64,000 nt of DNA from Gnetum montanum (GCA_015680685.1 MNCI01014250.1:74358-138357); one strand, 5' to 3'. Counted from the stretch's first letter, positions 43,341-57,380 are shown. Made by a program: numbers and translations. Notes: a model not told the origin generated them from the letters alone.

Positions 43341-44869
43341 TTCTTAGGAAAAATTGAGTCCCATAGGATAGTATGAAGATATGCATCATGTTGATAGGGT
43401 CTTGAAATGGAGATGATGCTTCAGCTGTGAAACATAAGCATTGAAAGTCTATGATTAAGGAATCTGGGCAATGAAAGTATGTGAGGTATTGATGGAGAAA
43501 GACAACATTGTTGTGCTATTAGAACAAATAGTGTGAATGATATGAGAAGTATTTATTGTTATTTATTGGTATTGGAAGTCTCAATATGATGTGGAATCAC
43601 TTGGTAGGTATAAGATACAACAGTTATACAAGTGGTTCCTCCCCAAAGTAGGCTCTAGCCCTTAATGCCCTTATATAACCATGCCTAAAATTGTCCTTAG
43701 GCACTTATAGAGTTAAATGTAACACATATCTATTTAGCAAGACATACATATTAGTACCATCAAATTGGAAAAATCACTCTATTTTAGACAAAATCATAAG
43801 TTATGATTATTTAAACAATGAGTTGAAATGGTTTTAGAAGGGATTGTAAAAATCCAGATGTGAGGTGTCTTATCATAGGCATAATGAATTCTTGTGTTTT
43901 ATCAGTAGTTAAGGTAATCATTGCCTTTCTATCCAAGATTCAAATCAAGTCCAAACCAGATTCCACTGACATCGCATCATTTCATCTTTTGAAGTTACAA
44001 TCATAAGACTATCAATGTTACAAGGAGTATTATCACTTGGCATATTGTCCAAGGAAGGAGTTTATTCTTGGAACTCTATTTTTATTTTACATTTTGAGAT
44101 GCTACCTACATTTAGGCATGGGTAACATGTCTTTCTAGTGGGATCCCTAGAAACTTCTTTTGTACTCTCTATTTCAATTTGTGTCAACCTTTTTAAGATA
44201 GCACTTATTTTACTCTTTCTTCCATTCTTCGTTAGATCTAGAAGGATATAACATAACTTTAGTAACACGATAGAACTCATAATAAGAATCCAAAAAGTAT
44301 CTGTAAGTCCCCTTGATGTCACACCCTTTATATTTCCTCTTGGTTCTTCACTTTTCTATCCAGGCATAATGATCACAATTTTATTCTTAGTTTGATGATA
44401 GAAAGACTATCATTATGGCCATGGTAAGAACATCTTATTAATGAAAATGGAATGGATGGATTATGTGGGCTCATTGTGTAAGTAATCAATCTCTTATGAC
44501 TTGATTTCATAGAGAAATTTTTATCTTATTGGGCTACATCTTGCCTTTATTTAAATGTGTTTTATTAACGATCAAAAATTATTTACAAAGGATTTGAAAT
44601 AAAGTAAAAAAAATGGGAAAGATGGTAAAAATTATGAAAAGGTATAAAGAATGAAAAATGTTAAATAATTGAAAAATATTAAAGAATGTGAAAAATTGAA
44701 GAAATGGAAAAGTATAAAAGAATAAGAAAATTATGAAAGAATGTGAAAAATGAAAAGAATTGTGAAACAAAGAAAATAGAAAAATCACTAAGGTACCTAC
44801 GATTGTAAATGGACACCCCCACGACTATTATGAAGATCATGGAAATGGAAGATAGAACAAGTGGAAGAT
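43341..44869 (-). other. Non-coding 3' spacer of element C
   Basis: It is paralogous to the spacer of element B (45973-47900): both have GTGGKTCCTCCCCAAAGTAGGC and GGCATGGGYAACATGTCTTTC in the same order. A-rich low-complexity sequence fills 44590-44780. No ORF is supported. Confidence 0.6.
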
Positions 44870-45104
44870 TGGTGAGCAGGTTGGGTGGATTTCTTTAAGT
44901 ACTCATAGTATGGTTTGACTTGTTGGAGGTTGACAAGGATAAGCTTATGTGGGCTAAATGAGTGACGAATACATAAGGCACTAGATAGATACGTGGCATG
45001 TACTATGTATGATCCCTCAAAACATGCCTAAAATTTAGCCTTTTAGGGTAAATGACTAGGATTGTAAGAGAGGACCTTGTCACCTGGTTGTATGGTTACA
45101 TTTT
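44870..45104 (-). pseudogene. Element C integrase, C-terminal part
   Basis: The minus strand reads NVTIQPGDKVLSYNPSHLP, matching FQLGDKVLYWNPTHVP in element B. It is the continuation of the integrase interrupted by element B at 45105. Confidence 0.75.
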
Positions 45105-45960
45105 TTATGAGTGGTGAGGTACTCCTACATCCAACCATACAAATCACTAAGGCATTTATGCATGATCCGGTCGAATTTTGTGAACTTATAGTTCTCCAGT
45201 GCACTAGTTCTTCTAGGGAGTGAAATGGACATTGAGAACATTCATTGTCTTTCCAACTACACTTGTGAAGCTCAAGGATGTGGTTTAAGTGTAACTGAGG
45301 TACATGATTTTTATCATTTTATGTTTTTTAAGTTTAATCGCCTATGACAATAATGAAAAGTAGAGTAATTTAAAATCTAATTCATTTACTACCTAGCTAG
45401 CCTAACACAAGTACACATCCCACTTTCCTAGACACATATAGGCTTGCTAGGTTACCAAACATTAAGTGTTTTATGGTCACCAACTACTATATGTATGCTT
45501 GAAGTAGTCATGCTTTTGTTCATTAACAACTAGAAATTAATTACTTAATTAAAGTGCATGAATGTTAAATGCATTAAGGAAAACATCAGTCCATTCTTAG
45601 TGCTACAAGGATTATCAAAAGGAATTGTTTGTATTCCTATCACACTATTGTGCTCAGGTACATCAGTGTTCAAACAAAGATTTGTACACACCTAGACTCT
45701 TATTGCAAGCAATCAGAAAGAAATATTCTAACTTTGGAGAAAACAAACTACAAGAGATCACTACTCTATGAAAAAACTATAAAAAGGTCAACTAAAAACT
45801 TATGAAAACTTTGAGCCCAAGCACTCTATTTATAGTTTGGCATATACCCTACAATATCGGATATTAGACATCACACCTTGGGCTTCAACATTGGGTATTC
45901 GATGTTGAGGCTCTAATATTGGGTATATGATATTGGAGCATGTTAGAACATGATTCATCA
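45105..45960 (-). repeat. Element B 3' LTR
   Basis: Pairs with 54096-54962. Minus-strand TATA box (ACTATAAATAGAG) near 45825-45837. Short TATCGGATATT-type palindromes occur around 45853-45945. The usual TG start is TT on the plus-strand left edge. Confidence 0.9.
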
Positions 45961-47101
45961 TACCCCCATGATTGAAAAACATGTTCTCAAGTGAAGAAGA
46001 GGAGAAACAAGTTCCTTAGAAAAATATTGGGAAGGTATGGGATTATTGATTAACATACAAACTAACTCATATAAAGCAAACAAACTTCTAAGTGCCCAAG
46101 TGTATAGATTTATAATCTTTTACAAAATTGGATGTGCATGATAAGAGAGGTGAACACCTTGGACAAACTGACATCCAAATCCTCTTGGTGAACAAAGAGC
46201 GAGAGAGAAGATCCAACAATCATGAACGGTCCTCATCATGTGACACTACTGTATCATCCTTGGTGAAGATAGTCTTGCTTTCAATCCATGCTTCCCACTA
46301 CAATTAAACAAAATAATGAATTAGTATGCAATGTGTAGCACATAACTATTAAGTACCTTGTCTCATCAGTGGTTACACTTTCCTAGGTTGTGATTATGAT
46401 AGATTGATTTCTTTAGTAGTGTTAGCAAGAAGATTAACAAATAGGGTAACATGAATAAGTTGTCTAGTAAATTTGAAAAAGTTCAACATAAGGGAATACT
46501 TAAAGATGGGTGTAAGAATTCACAATAATAAAAAGGAAAGTTCATTGTAAAATGTTGTGAGGATGTGCACAATTGGATGTCATTGATGGGGAACGAAAAA
46601 GGATTTGATTGGAAGAATGTCTAAAGTAAACAACTTAACTAACCCAACTAAAAGATATGCAAGTGGGTCCTCCCCAAAGTAGGCACAAGACTTTTATGCC
46701 CTTACATAACTTCAAATCAAGGACATCGGATAAGAACATGAAACTGGCATTGAGGTGAGACATGGAAAACATAGATGAATGAGAGAGAGTGAAATGGAGT
46801 TCCTGATTAAGGTCACATGAAGTCCCTTGTGAATTTTGTGGTTAAATGACTTGATAAAATCCATCATTAGTCTAGACCAAAACCAACTATGTTTAGTGAC
46901 ATTGCATCATCATTCTAAGACCATTCCACCTTCCTAAGACACAAGAGTGCTCCCATAGAACAACCATTGTTCCTTATTAGAGAAGAAAATAGAAGTAGGA
47001 AGTGAGAAAGGGCCTCAATTAGAGGGAACCTTTAGGCATGGGCAACATGTCTTTCTAGTCTCATAACTAGTGCTTGTAGCTTGTTTATTTTGTTTAAGGG
47101 A

Positions 47102-47240
47102 TGTGCTTTGAATTTCCATCATTTTTTTGAAATGGAAGCCACACCATGCAAATATGTATGCATTTATTTTTTCTAAGGAGTGTGCTTTGAATTTCCATCA
47201 TTTTTTTGATGAGAACCACACCATGCAAATATGTATTCAA
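47102..47240. repeat. 79-bp local duplication in the element B spacer
   Basis: Units start at 47102 and 47181, both TGTGCTTTGAATTTCCATC ... CACACCATGCAAATATGTAT. Confidence 0.85.
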
Positions 47241-47943
47241 CTTCCTTTATTAGTTGACATGGAATGGTAAGAAATCCATGAAAACACATATGCACCCAAG
47301 CAAGTAGAAAGGCACAAAGAATATCGAATCCCATTGAAGTCACACCCTATTTAAATATTTGAATTCTTTTCAAATTTGGAAACTACCAAAGTCACAAATT
47401 TGTTATAGTTTTATTAATGAAAAAGGAACTACACATTTCCAAAATAAGGAAAACCATAGAGTTTGTGGATGGATGGATATTTTGGACTCATTGCTTATTG
47501 CATAAATAAGAAACCATGTTCTAATGATTCGTAACAAAATTCAAAGCTAGAATCTAGACACTAATAATCAAATAACCAGAGAGCACATGTTGACATCAAT
47601 TAAATCACATTGTACCAAGTTGGCAATAAGACACTTATTATTAAAACAAGATAAGAAAATCACATCCCAATAAAGAAAAATATATAAGAAACTGTAAAAT
47701 ATTCAAGAAAAAGAAAACATGCTAACAATGTTGTAAAACAAAAACTTTGAAAAATTAATAATGTAGAAAAAAAAAGTGTAAAATAAAGAATGTGTAAAAC
47801 AAAAATATGAAACATTGAAGAGTAGCTTATATGATTAGCTTGGATAGCCATCTCCCCCATGACTAATTTGAAAGGTAGAGATCTAAAATATTGAGTGTGG
47901 TTGTTCATCCAATGAGGTGTTTGTTGTATTAGTTGGCTTATGC

Positions 47944-49260
47944 TCATGGAAAGGTTTGAATTTTTTGTATGTTGACTAGTTGTTTCTTGTCTAGGCTTTC
48001 AGGTTTATAGATCATCATGGCCCTAGAGGGAAAATTTTTGTAAATTATATAAGGTCCTTCCCACAATGTTTGAAACTTAGTTTGTTGAGGTACATGTGTG
48101 GGATTCCAATATAGAACCTTATCTCCTAGTTGAAACTTGACATTCCTAATTTTAAGGTCATGGAATTTTTTGTTGATAGGGCTACTAATCAATTTTTTTC
48201 TAGCAAGTTGAGATTCATTAATCATTCCTTTTGTGCTAGACTCAAGTCGAGGTCAAGAACATAGGCTATTGACAATGTACGGAGCTTGGATTGAATACGA
48301 AGTGTTGGTAATTTTCCATACATAAGCTCGTAGGGAGAGTAGCCTATAGGAGGTTTCCATGTTGAGTGGTAGGCCCAAAGGACATTGTTGAGTTTTGTGC
48401 TCTAGTATTTTCTATACTTGCTAACAGTTCTTGTTAGAATCCTTGTGATTTCCCTATTGGTAACCTTAGCTTGACCATTGGCTTCAAAATGGTAGGGTGT
48501 TGTGAGTTTATGTTCAACCTCCAAGCATTGCATGAGCTTTTAAAAAGTAGTGCCTATAAAGTGAGTTTCATTATCAAAAATTAATGCATAGGGCACACAA
48601 AACCTATTTACAACATTTTGTTATACAAATCGAGAAGCAGTAGAAGATGTACAGTCGATGACAGTTGCAGGTTCTACCCATTTCGTACAATTGTCAACAG
48701 TGACTATGATGTACACATTTTCATTTGAGATGGGTGTGATGGGCTTCATGAAGTCAATGCCCCAGATGTTGAATGGTTCTAGTGGTTGAATCCATTGTTG
48801 AGATCCCTTCGTTCGAGTAGTCATTCCACCATTTCATTGGCATGATTCATAAGAGCAAAAATATTGATGAGCATCCTTGAAAACTATTGGCCAATAGTAC
48901 CCTACCATCAAGATCGTAGTGGCTATGCATCTCCTAGCATAGTGGCCTCCATAAGGACCTTCATGAGCATCTTGGAGAACATATATTGAACTGGGCCATT
49001 AATGCACACTTTGTAAATGTGTTTGTTGATCTCCATGAAGCATTTTACCTGGTGAAGAAACTGTTGTTTCTTCTGGTGGTCCAACCCTTGTGGCATCTCT
49101 TGAGTGAGAAGAGAGGTGAGAATGCCATCATACCATTTAGGATCATTGGGAAATTGATCAATTATAGCTTTGGAAAAGAGGAGTTCATTAAGAAACATAT
49201 AAGATAGTGGATTTTCCTTCTCTTTGTTATTCCGTTGTAACTGAAACAAGTGGTTAGCAA
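47944..49260 (-). pseudogene. Element B integrase (broken)
   Basis: A zinc-binding region is readable near 48970-48830 (AHEGPYGGHYARRC ... FCSYESC). Then come FNIWGIDFMKPITPIS and VDNCTKWVEPAT (48824-48621) of the core, and a 94-codon intact C-terminal frame (48225-47944) with LGDKVLYWNPTHVP and LWEGPYIIYKNFP. Stops interrupt the middle. Confidence 0.85.
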
Positions 49261-49264
49261 CACA

Positions 49265-50480
49265 TTCTTAGTATGTTTTTGATATACCATTATAAGATTG
49301 AATTCTTATAAGATCACCAGTGACCACATGACATAGGGAATCATCATTGACTTGTTCATTAGGAAGCAGATCACATAATGCCTAAACTTCTCTAGAGTAA
49401 AGACCACTACCATCAATTCTTTTTCTGTCGTGGTGTAGTTTAGTTGTGCATCCACAATGCTTCAGCTAGCATAGTGGATGTAGTATGGATGTTTATTGTC
49501 ATCCATCTATGTAAGCACAACTCCTAAGATGTAATTTGATGCATCCATCATGATATGAAATGGTATAGACCAGTTGAATGCTTGTAGGATTGGAGTTTCT
49601 ACAAGTTTATCCTTCAGTTGCTAGAATGCTTTTTCACATTCTGTGGTCCAAAAAAATGGAGCATCTTTATTTGTTAGCTCCACCAATGGTTTTGTGATCT
49701 TAGAGAAATTCTCTATGAATTGTTAGTAGTAGCTAGTATGTCCAAGGAATGACCAAACATCTTTGATAGTTTATAGCTAGGTTATTCCTTGGATGACCCT
49801 TATTTTTTCATGGTCTACCTCAATTCCTGCTTGTGATATTTTGTGCCCCAATACAATGCCTTCCTAGACCATTAGATGATTCTATTGCCAATTGAGCCTA
49901 AGGTTTGTTTTAACACATCATTTCAGTACTTGCTCAAGGTAGTCTAGAGCTTGCTCAAATGTAGCTCCATAGGTGGAGAAGTCATTCATGAAGACTTTCA
50001 TATGACTACTGATTTGCTATTGAAAAATGCTTAAACCTAGGTGTTCTAATGTAGCAAGGGAATTACATAAACCAAATGACATCTTATGATATGTAAAAGT
50101 CCCTCAGGGACTTGTGAATGTTGTCTTGGCCTGGTCCTGTAGTGCAATTTGAATTTGGTTATAGCCACTATAACCATCTAGAAAACTATTGTAGCAATGC
50201 CTAGATATTGTAGCTAACATTTGATCAACAAATGGAAATGGAATATGGTCCTTGAATGTTGCCATATTCAATAGTTGAAAATCAATGCAAACCCACCCCT
50301 TGCCACCTTTCTTTGGCACAATTACGAGTGGACTCGTACCACTTGTTATCTACAATGGGATAAATGAAACCTGCCTTGAGGAGTTGTTCGATTTCCTCTT
50401 TGATGATCTACTTTAGTTTTGGGTTCAATCGCCTTTGTGGCTATCTCTTTGGATTCATGGTTGAGTCATTGTAGATGCGA
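49265..50480 (-). pseudogene. Element B reverse transcriptase and RNase H (broken)
   Basis: Readable parts: QLLKAGFIYPIVDNKW, VCIDFQLLN, FLDGYSGYNQIQIALQDQAK (50319-50104), then VFMNDFSTYG in place of the FxDD box (one Asp is Asn) and SFLGHTSYYQQFI. RNase H follows near 49640 ([47 protein letters not shown]). The YSGYNQI / DQxKTTF pattern fits Athila. Confidence 0.85.
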
Positions 50481-51014
50481 TGCTAGCATATCCTAGGATC
50501 AATCCGTATGAGTTCTAGATATGACCAAGCAAAAGTTGCTGACTATTTTTCAACCACATTCAACAGCATATTTTTCTATTTTGGAGCAAGATTTGCATTG
50601 ATTATGATTGGCTTTCCATTTTTTAAGAACACATATTCCATGCTGGTCAGTAGCATTTTTAGTTCAAGGGGCTTTTGCTTGAAATTTTTAGGAATTTCCA
50701 ACTCTCCCCAATAGGTATCATCATTTGCATCATCAGAGAGTTAGTGATGAACTTGCTCTATTTCATCCATGCTTGCAACATATGTGCATGTTAGGCTCTT
50801 AGTCAATTCCATGTAAAGTGTGCTACTTTTAGAATTAACAGTCAGCCACTCGGTACCCTCCTACTTTTGGTGCACATTGCTTACATGCAGAGATGGATGC
50901 TCATTTCACTACCCAGAGTTTCTACACATAATTTCACCTTGTATCACTGTGCATGATGCATGGAACTCACTTTTTCTCGAATGCATTTTCTTTGGATTCT
51001 AGGAAAAGATTTGT

Positions 51015-51300
51015 GATGCTTATTCTTGCATCAATGGTGCTTAGCCATGCCCTTTCCATGATGATTGGGACGTTTCCCTTGCAATTCTCCACCTTGATTA
51101 CTATGAAATCAGCAAGACAAGGCCACCCATAGATAGTGGACATAATGTCTTCTATTAGTCCTAATGGAACAATGATGGACTAGTTTGTCAATTCTAATAT
51201 GATATTGCTATTCTTGAGAGGAGGCAGGTTCCATTTAGTATACATCTCATGAGAAATCAAATTGACACTGGAACCTAAGTTGAGAAGAGCTTTGCATGAT
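51015..51300 (-). pseudogene. Element B protease (broken)
   Basis: The frame reads LLNLGSSVNLIS in place of the Athila active site (the catalytic Asp is Asn) and ends PIIMERAWLSTIDARI. It lies between gag and RT. Confidence 0.7.
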
Positions 51301-51527
51301 TCATTCCTAGCAATCTACAAATAAATAAGAGGACTCCTAGGATCTACTAATTTCTTGGGAAGGTTTCCAGCATAGATCCAATTAGATATGATATGAGTAA
51401 GCATCACAGTATGGATCTTGGGCAATATTTGGTTTGAAGGGGCCTCAAAGGAATTTGGTACAGAGAGAGATGGAGAAATAGGATTGTCAACCGTAGGTGT
51501 ATTTGAGGGCTTAGGTGGATAGTAAGG

Positions 51528-53933
51528 TTAGAAGAAATTTCTTTTCTTTAAGCAAGTATTTGAACCACTTGGTTGATGGACCAGTTGTAGATTAACTACC
51601 CTGGTAGTGTTACATTGTTGCATTTGAGCTAGAAGTTCAACTTGCATAGGTGGAGTAGGTGGTAGTTGTGTGGATGAAGGAGGAAGATGTGCAAGAATAG
51701 GAAGAGGATAAGGGTAAAAGATGGTATCCCTTCTTGCATGTGAAGAATGAGTTCGGTAATTATCATGAGGGTAATAGTAAGGTTGGAAAGTAGACACATG
51801 ACTGGAAAAGTCACATGGATACAGGGGTTGTTGAACATAATACCCATATGGATCAAGTTTTCAGCAAGGGTATTGCTAACTTGGTCGTGCCAGTGCCCAT
51901 GACTATGGTTGCTACCACTATTGATATTGCTCATATGGTTACAGTGGAGTTCCACTTGGATAATACTATTGTTGCTAGTGAAACTACCTATAATTTCCTT
52001 GAGGATAAGGCATTCTTCTAGGTGTTTGCCTTTATGCTAGTTGTGGATGCAAGGCATACATCCCAGATTCATGTAAGTGTGACACTATGGGGCAACATCC
52101 CTTAGGATGTTTATACTAACAGATGTCACACCCACCATCATTATCTGATTCACTTCCTGCAACTTCTTTTATTGCAACAATCTTGCCCTTATCTCTTTGA
52201 TAGGCATGTTCAGCTTCCTTGCACCTCCTACACTCACAATCACTACCTTGTTCTTTGGACTCTTCAACAATTTTTAGGATAGCTTGAAATTTTCTATCGA
52301 TGGAGTTCCATAATTGATCAACCTTGGTCATAATTTCAGATTGAAATTTTTGAAGTTGTAAGGCTTTTCTATTAATCACCTCATTAAGTGCTAATTCTTC
52401 CTCACTATCACAAAATCGAACCTCTTGGTTGCAAATGGAAGAATCATGATTATACTCTTCTACACTTTCTGATTTTCTTAAGTCATCTTCCTCTTTAGCT
52501 ACCTACTTAATCAATGTTTGGATCTGACAAGTGCTTAATTTTGCCAGCTGCCCTTGGGAATAGATACCAAGGTCTCTCCTCATTTCAAATTGAAGCCCTT
52601 CTATGTGGTGAAGTTAGTCCAGTTGAGAATAACCATGGCTAGGACATCTATGCATTAAGGAATAGTATTGATTGATAGTAGTGTCCAAGGGTTCATGTGT
52701 TCCTTGTTTCCATCCTTGGATCTACCTTCTTAATTTGGACACTTAGGAGTACATTTCATATTTATCATTAAACAATTCAAGCATTGTACTCCATTGTCTA
52801 ATAGATTTCAATTCTAAGAATTGGTACTAGTTTTTAGCTTCTTTAATAAGTGTCCTTGGGAATAACTTAAGTTTTTGCCACTCATTCTCTATATTCTACA
52901 AGGCACATGCATCTTGAAAAGATTGGAGATGGATCTATGGATTTGAGTTATATCGCCCTTCAAACTAAGGGATATTGTTCACGTCTAGTCTTTTGATCTG
53001 ACTATCCTTTACATGCCTTGTTGAAATTTGTACTACCTCTGCAATGTTTAGCATATTTTGAGTAGTAAGCAAAGGCTCATCGAGGCCATGATTATAGTGC
53101 CTACGATGCCCTCTACTACCCCTTTGTTCATGGAGATGGGTCTCTCTTGAATGCCCACACCCTTGATATTCGCTTGACTAATGGTCCCTTTGGTTATCTT
53201 GGTCTCCTCGATCACCTCTATTACAGTTACAATTTTTGTAGTTGTAATCAAAGCCGGAAGAAGAAGAAGATGATGATGAAGGTGAAGAGGAAGGAGGACT
53301 AGTATCATCACAATGCCTACTACCACCTCTTCGGTAATTGTGACTATGATCATGATCTTGTTTCTTGTCTGCATCGCTAGCTTGACTTGCCTCTTTCAAT
53401 CCTTCTTTGTCATTGGATCCATTCTTGCCAAAATCAAAATTATGACTTATGGATTTCAGGTTTTGGCTTTGACCTCCTTCATTGAAGTTAAAGAGAGGAA
53501 TTTTGTTGAATGGAAAACCCTTAGAGAAGGGTTTTCCATCATCTTTTTAGTATAGTAGGAATGAGGAATCATTGAATCCTTTCCCCTTCACAAATTCATG
53601 GCATTGTTATAGCTATTGATCCCTTAGATGTTGTGCCTTAGTGGGATGATAATCCCTAGCATCACTATCCTACATAACATACTCAACATGAAGTCCTTGG
53701 AGATCCCATCGTATAAGCATTTGTTGGAGCATCGCAAGAATAGATCGTTCTGGTGCTAACACAATGTTGCCCTTCATGTCATGCCATCACACCTATTCAT
53801 CTTGATGTAAGATGAAGATGAAATTTGGTACATACTCATGAGGATGAGCATATACCACTCGGTATTGTTGAGGCACTAGCTGATGAACTCCATCAAACTT
53901 GGGCAAAGAATTTCTCCTATGAGAAGAAGACAT
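51528..53933 (-). pseudogene. Element B gag (broken)
   Basis: The ATG at 53933 begins MSSSHRRNSLP. A Ser/His/Asp/Arg-rich segment (SHNYRRGGSRHCDD) precedes a gag core that is only partly readable. ALQLQKFQSEIMTKVDQL (52379-52116) is followed by GGCDIC and a His/Cys cluster near 52130-52080. The C-terminal part is Pro/Tyr/Gln-rich (51797-51528). Stops are frequent. The same layout is in element C. Confidence 0.7.
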
Positions 53934-54077
53934 TTTATATTAGAACATAAAAATTGTAGTGTGCTTTTAGAAATTGTTGTAGTTATTTTTGAAGTATGGT
54001 ATGACTCCAAGGTTCATTCCAACATTTTTGAATGATTTTTACTAAGTCCTAGATAGTGCATGTAACAACTAAAAGAT

Positions 54078-54095
54078 CCCTGGAAATGGCACCAA
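54078..54095 (-). promoter_or_regulatory. PBS of element B
   Basis: Minus-strand TTGGTGCCATTTCCAGGG starts directly at the 5' LTR end. It resembles the TGGCGCCGTTGCCGGGG type found in many plant Ty3 elements and differs from the LTR-A/T primer site. Confidence 0.7.
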
Positions 54096-54962
54096 CGATG
54101 AGTGGCAAGGTACCCCTACACATAACTATACGAATCATTAAGGCGTCTACACCCAGTTCAGTTGAATTCCATGGACCTATAGTTCTCTAGTGCACTAGTT
54201 CTTTTAGGGAGTGAAATGGGAATTGAGAATGTTCATTGTCTTCCCAACTACACTTGCGAAGCTCAAGGATATGATTTAAGTGTAATTAAGGTACATGATT
54301 TTTATCATTTTATGTTTTGTAAGTTTAATCACCTACAATAATAATGAAAGGTAGAGTAATTTAGGATCTAATTCATTTATTGTCTAGCTAGCCTAACATA
54401 AGTACCCATCCAACTTTTTTGGACACATCCTGAACACATATGGCCTTGCTAGGTTACCAAATGTTAAACATTTCTGGGTCACCAAGTGCTTGAAGTAGTT
54501 GTGGTTATGTTCATTAACAACTAGAAATTAATTACTTAATTAAAGTGCGTGAAAGTAAAGTGCATGAATATTAAATACATTAAGGAAAACATCAGTCTAT
54601 TCTTAGTGTTGGAAGGATTATCTAAAAGGTTCATTTTTATTCCCATCACACTACTGTGCTCAGGTACATCACTATTCAAAAAAAGATCCGTACACACTCA
54701 GACTCCTACTATGGGCACTCAAAAATATTCTACGTTGGAGAAAACAAACTACAAGAGCTTCACTACTCTATGAAAAAACTACAAAAAACTCAACTAAAAA
54801 CCTATGAAAACTATGAGCCTAAGCACTATATTTATAGGCCAGCATATACCCTACAATATCAGATATTCGACATCATGTCTTGGGCTCCAACATCGGGTAT
54901 CCGATGTCGAGGATTTGATATCGGATATCTAATATCGAAGCATGTCAAAACATGATTCATCA
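54096..54962 (-). repeat. Element B 5' LTR
   Basis: Pairs with 45105-45960. Its right end CATGATTCATCA abuts the TSD ATTTC. Confidence 0.9.
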
Positions 54963-55975
54963 ATTTCTTATACATGAATGATGCCTAAGTTTGAAATAGT
55001 GCTTATGGACTTCACTACCCATAAGTGGTACTTGTCTATTTTCATCTACATTACACGTTCCTTTTATGGTAAACTCAAATCAAGGTCAAGTTCACTAGTA
55101 GTAGTTAAAGGGTGAAGTTATGCCTAGATTGGAAGTGTCAGTAACTTTCCATAGACTAACTCATATGGGGTGTACCCTATAGGTAATTCCCAGGATGTTC
55201 TATAGGGTCATAGAACATTGTTTAATTTCATACTCCAATCATGTCTAAACCTACTAAACCATTTTAGTAAGTATCCTAGTAATTTCATGGTTAGTAACTT
55301 CAGCTTGATCATTTTCTTAGGGATGATATGGTGTTGTTAATTTATGGTTGACCCCAAGTTGCATGATTTTCTTAAAGGTAGCACTAGAGAGGTTGGTTCC
55401 ATTATTTGATATTAGTGTTCTAGATACTTGAAATTAATTCATATGTTGTTGCAAAAAATTGGCAGTTATTTTTGCTATATAATATTTTACTATTGCTGCC
55501 TCTACCTACTTTATGCAATAATCCATAGTCACAATAATGTATGCTTTTCTATTTGACATCAGTTGAATGGATCCCATGAAATGAATTCCCCAAATATCAA
55601 AAGGTTCTAGTAGCTGTATCCAATGTTGTGGCCCTTCATGTATGCTCATAATTCCTCCATCTCTTTGGCAATGTTCACATGATTAGAAAAAAGTGTGTGC
55701 ATCTCTGAACAGAGTAGGCCAGAAGTAGCCTACCATCAGTAATTTAAGTATTTTTCTATGCCCTACATAGTGGCCACCACATGGACCTTCATGTGCATCT
55801 TGTAATACCCTTTGCTGGTTGTGATTAGGTACACACTATCTAACAATCCCATTTGCACAAATTTTTTATAGGAATTGTTCACATTTTTTTTTGTTTCATT
55901 CAAAGGAAGCTTTTGTGTGGTGAGATACATTAGGTACTCTACAATCCATGGCTGTTCTTTTGAACTCACAACCTT
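54963..55975 (-). pseudogene. Element C integrase, N-terminal and core parts
   Basis: The fragment has MHMKVHVVATM (55800-55763; first zinc-binding His region), then frames with short core similarity to element B integrase (GIHFMGSIQ-like, near 55590-55550). It ends at the element B insertion site, and the C-terminus continues at 45104-44870. Heavily broken. Confidence 0.65.
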
Positions 55976-56029
55976 TGCTGTTTAGTGAAGAGGTCCTCAT
56001 TGGGAAATTGTTTTGATAAGGGTTCTACT

Positions 56030-57380
56030 CAATTATCTGTGTCCCATTTCAACCTTAATAAATGATAAGCTACAACATTTTCTTTTCCTTTTTTATCAAT
56101 CATTGTGATGTTAAACCCTTGAAGAATCACAAGCCATCTTATCTTTGGGATTGACTATTGGCTTGTTCATTAAGAATTAGATGGCACTATGGTTTTTGTG
56201 GACATAGATTTGGTAATTGAGCACATAATGTCTAAATTTTTCAAGCACATACACCGCAACCATCAACTCCTTTTTAGTTATGGTGTAGTTTAATTGTGCT
56301 TTGGTAATGCTCATGTTGGCAAAATGTATCTACTATGGTCTCTTTTAATCATCAAGTTGTGTTAGTATTACACCAAGTGCATAGTTGAAGGCATCAGCCA
56401 TGATATGAAAAGGCCTTAAACAATCTAGGACCTGGAGGATTGGAGTATCAACTAACTTTTATTCAAAGTTTCAAACACCTTTTCACATGACTTACTCCAC
56501 TCAAAAGATGCATCCTTATTTGTGAGTTCTACCAACGATTTGGCTCTTTTCAAGAAGTTTTTGATAAATATTTTGTAGTATCCTGTATGGCCCAAAAAGG
56601 ATCATACATATTTTACTATCTATAGCCTTTGAGTGATATTCTGGATGACTCTGATTTTTTTAGGTTCTACCTTTATACCCTTTTGGAAGATTTTGTGTCG
56701 CAGTACTATGTCTTCCTAAACCATAAGATGGCTCTTCTACCAATTGAGCTTCAAATTAGTTTTAATACATCTTTTAAGTACTTGCTTCAATTGGTCCAAG
56801 GCTTGTTTGAAATCTAGCTCGTATGTGAAGAGATCAACCATGAAAAATTCAACACCATTGCCTATTTGCTTTTATAAGAAGCTTAAAACTAGTCTCTGGA
56901 AGGTTGCTAGTGCATTGCACAAACCAAAAGGCATTTTTTTGTAAGTAAATGTTCCCCATGGACTGGTGAATGTGGTTTTCTCTTGATCCTCTAATGCAAT
57001 GAAAATTTGATTGTATCCATTGTACTCATCCAAAAAAACGTAGTACTCATGTCCTAAAATTGCATCCAGGACTTGATCAACAAAGGACAATGAAAAATGA
57101 TCCTTAAACATGGCTAAGTTTAACAACTGGAAGTCGATGCAAATGTGCCATTTGCCTTCCTTTTTTAGAACTACCATAGGGCTTAGCCATTCACTATCCA
57201 CAATTAGATAAATGAATTCTACCTTTAGAAAGTTTTCCAAGTCTTGCTTGATTACCTCCTCAAGTTTAGGATTAAGTCTTCATTGAGGTTGGCATTTTGG
57301 TTTGATTGTAGGATTAGTCTATATCCCATGTTGGGAAATTCATGGATCAATTCTTGTTATCTAATCATAAGACCACATGA
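56030..57380 (-). pseudogene. Element C reverse transcriptase and RNase H (broken)
   Basis: A 123-codon intact block (57240-56872) has HICIDFQLLNLAMFKDHFSL, FLDEYNGYNQIFIALEDQEK and MPFGLCNALATFQR. The FxDD box appears as FMVDLFTYE, so an Asp is lost. RNase H similarity continues to about 56040 with many stops. Confidence 0.85.

Larger units (their letters stand above)
45105..54962 (-). mobile_element. Element B: Athila-type element nested in the integrase of C
   Basis: LTRs are 45105-45960 and 54096-54962. Flanking pentamers are ATTTT (45100-45104) and ATTTC (54963-54967), a TSD with one change. Removing B restores the C integrase frame (CIRNVTIQPGDKV). Gag, protease, RT, RNase H and integrase follow on the minus strand. 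B is therefore younger than C. Its LTR family differs from that of C but matches the solo LTR at 33216-34036. Confidence 0.92.

Noticed and set aside
44579-44788. Phe-rich minus-strand frame resembling a membrane protein
   Set aside because: It is the complement of an A-rich low-complexity tract.
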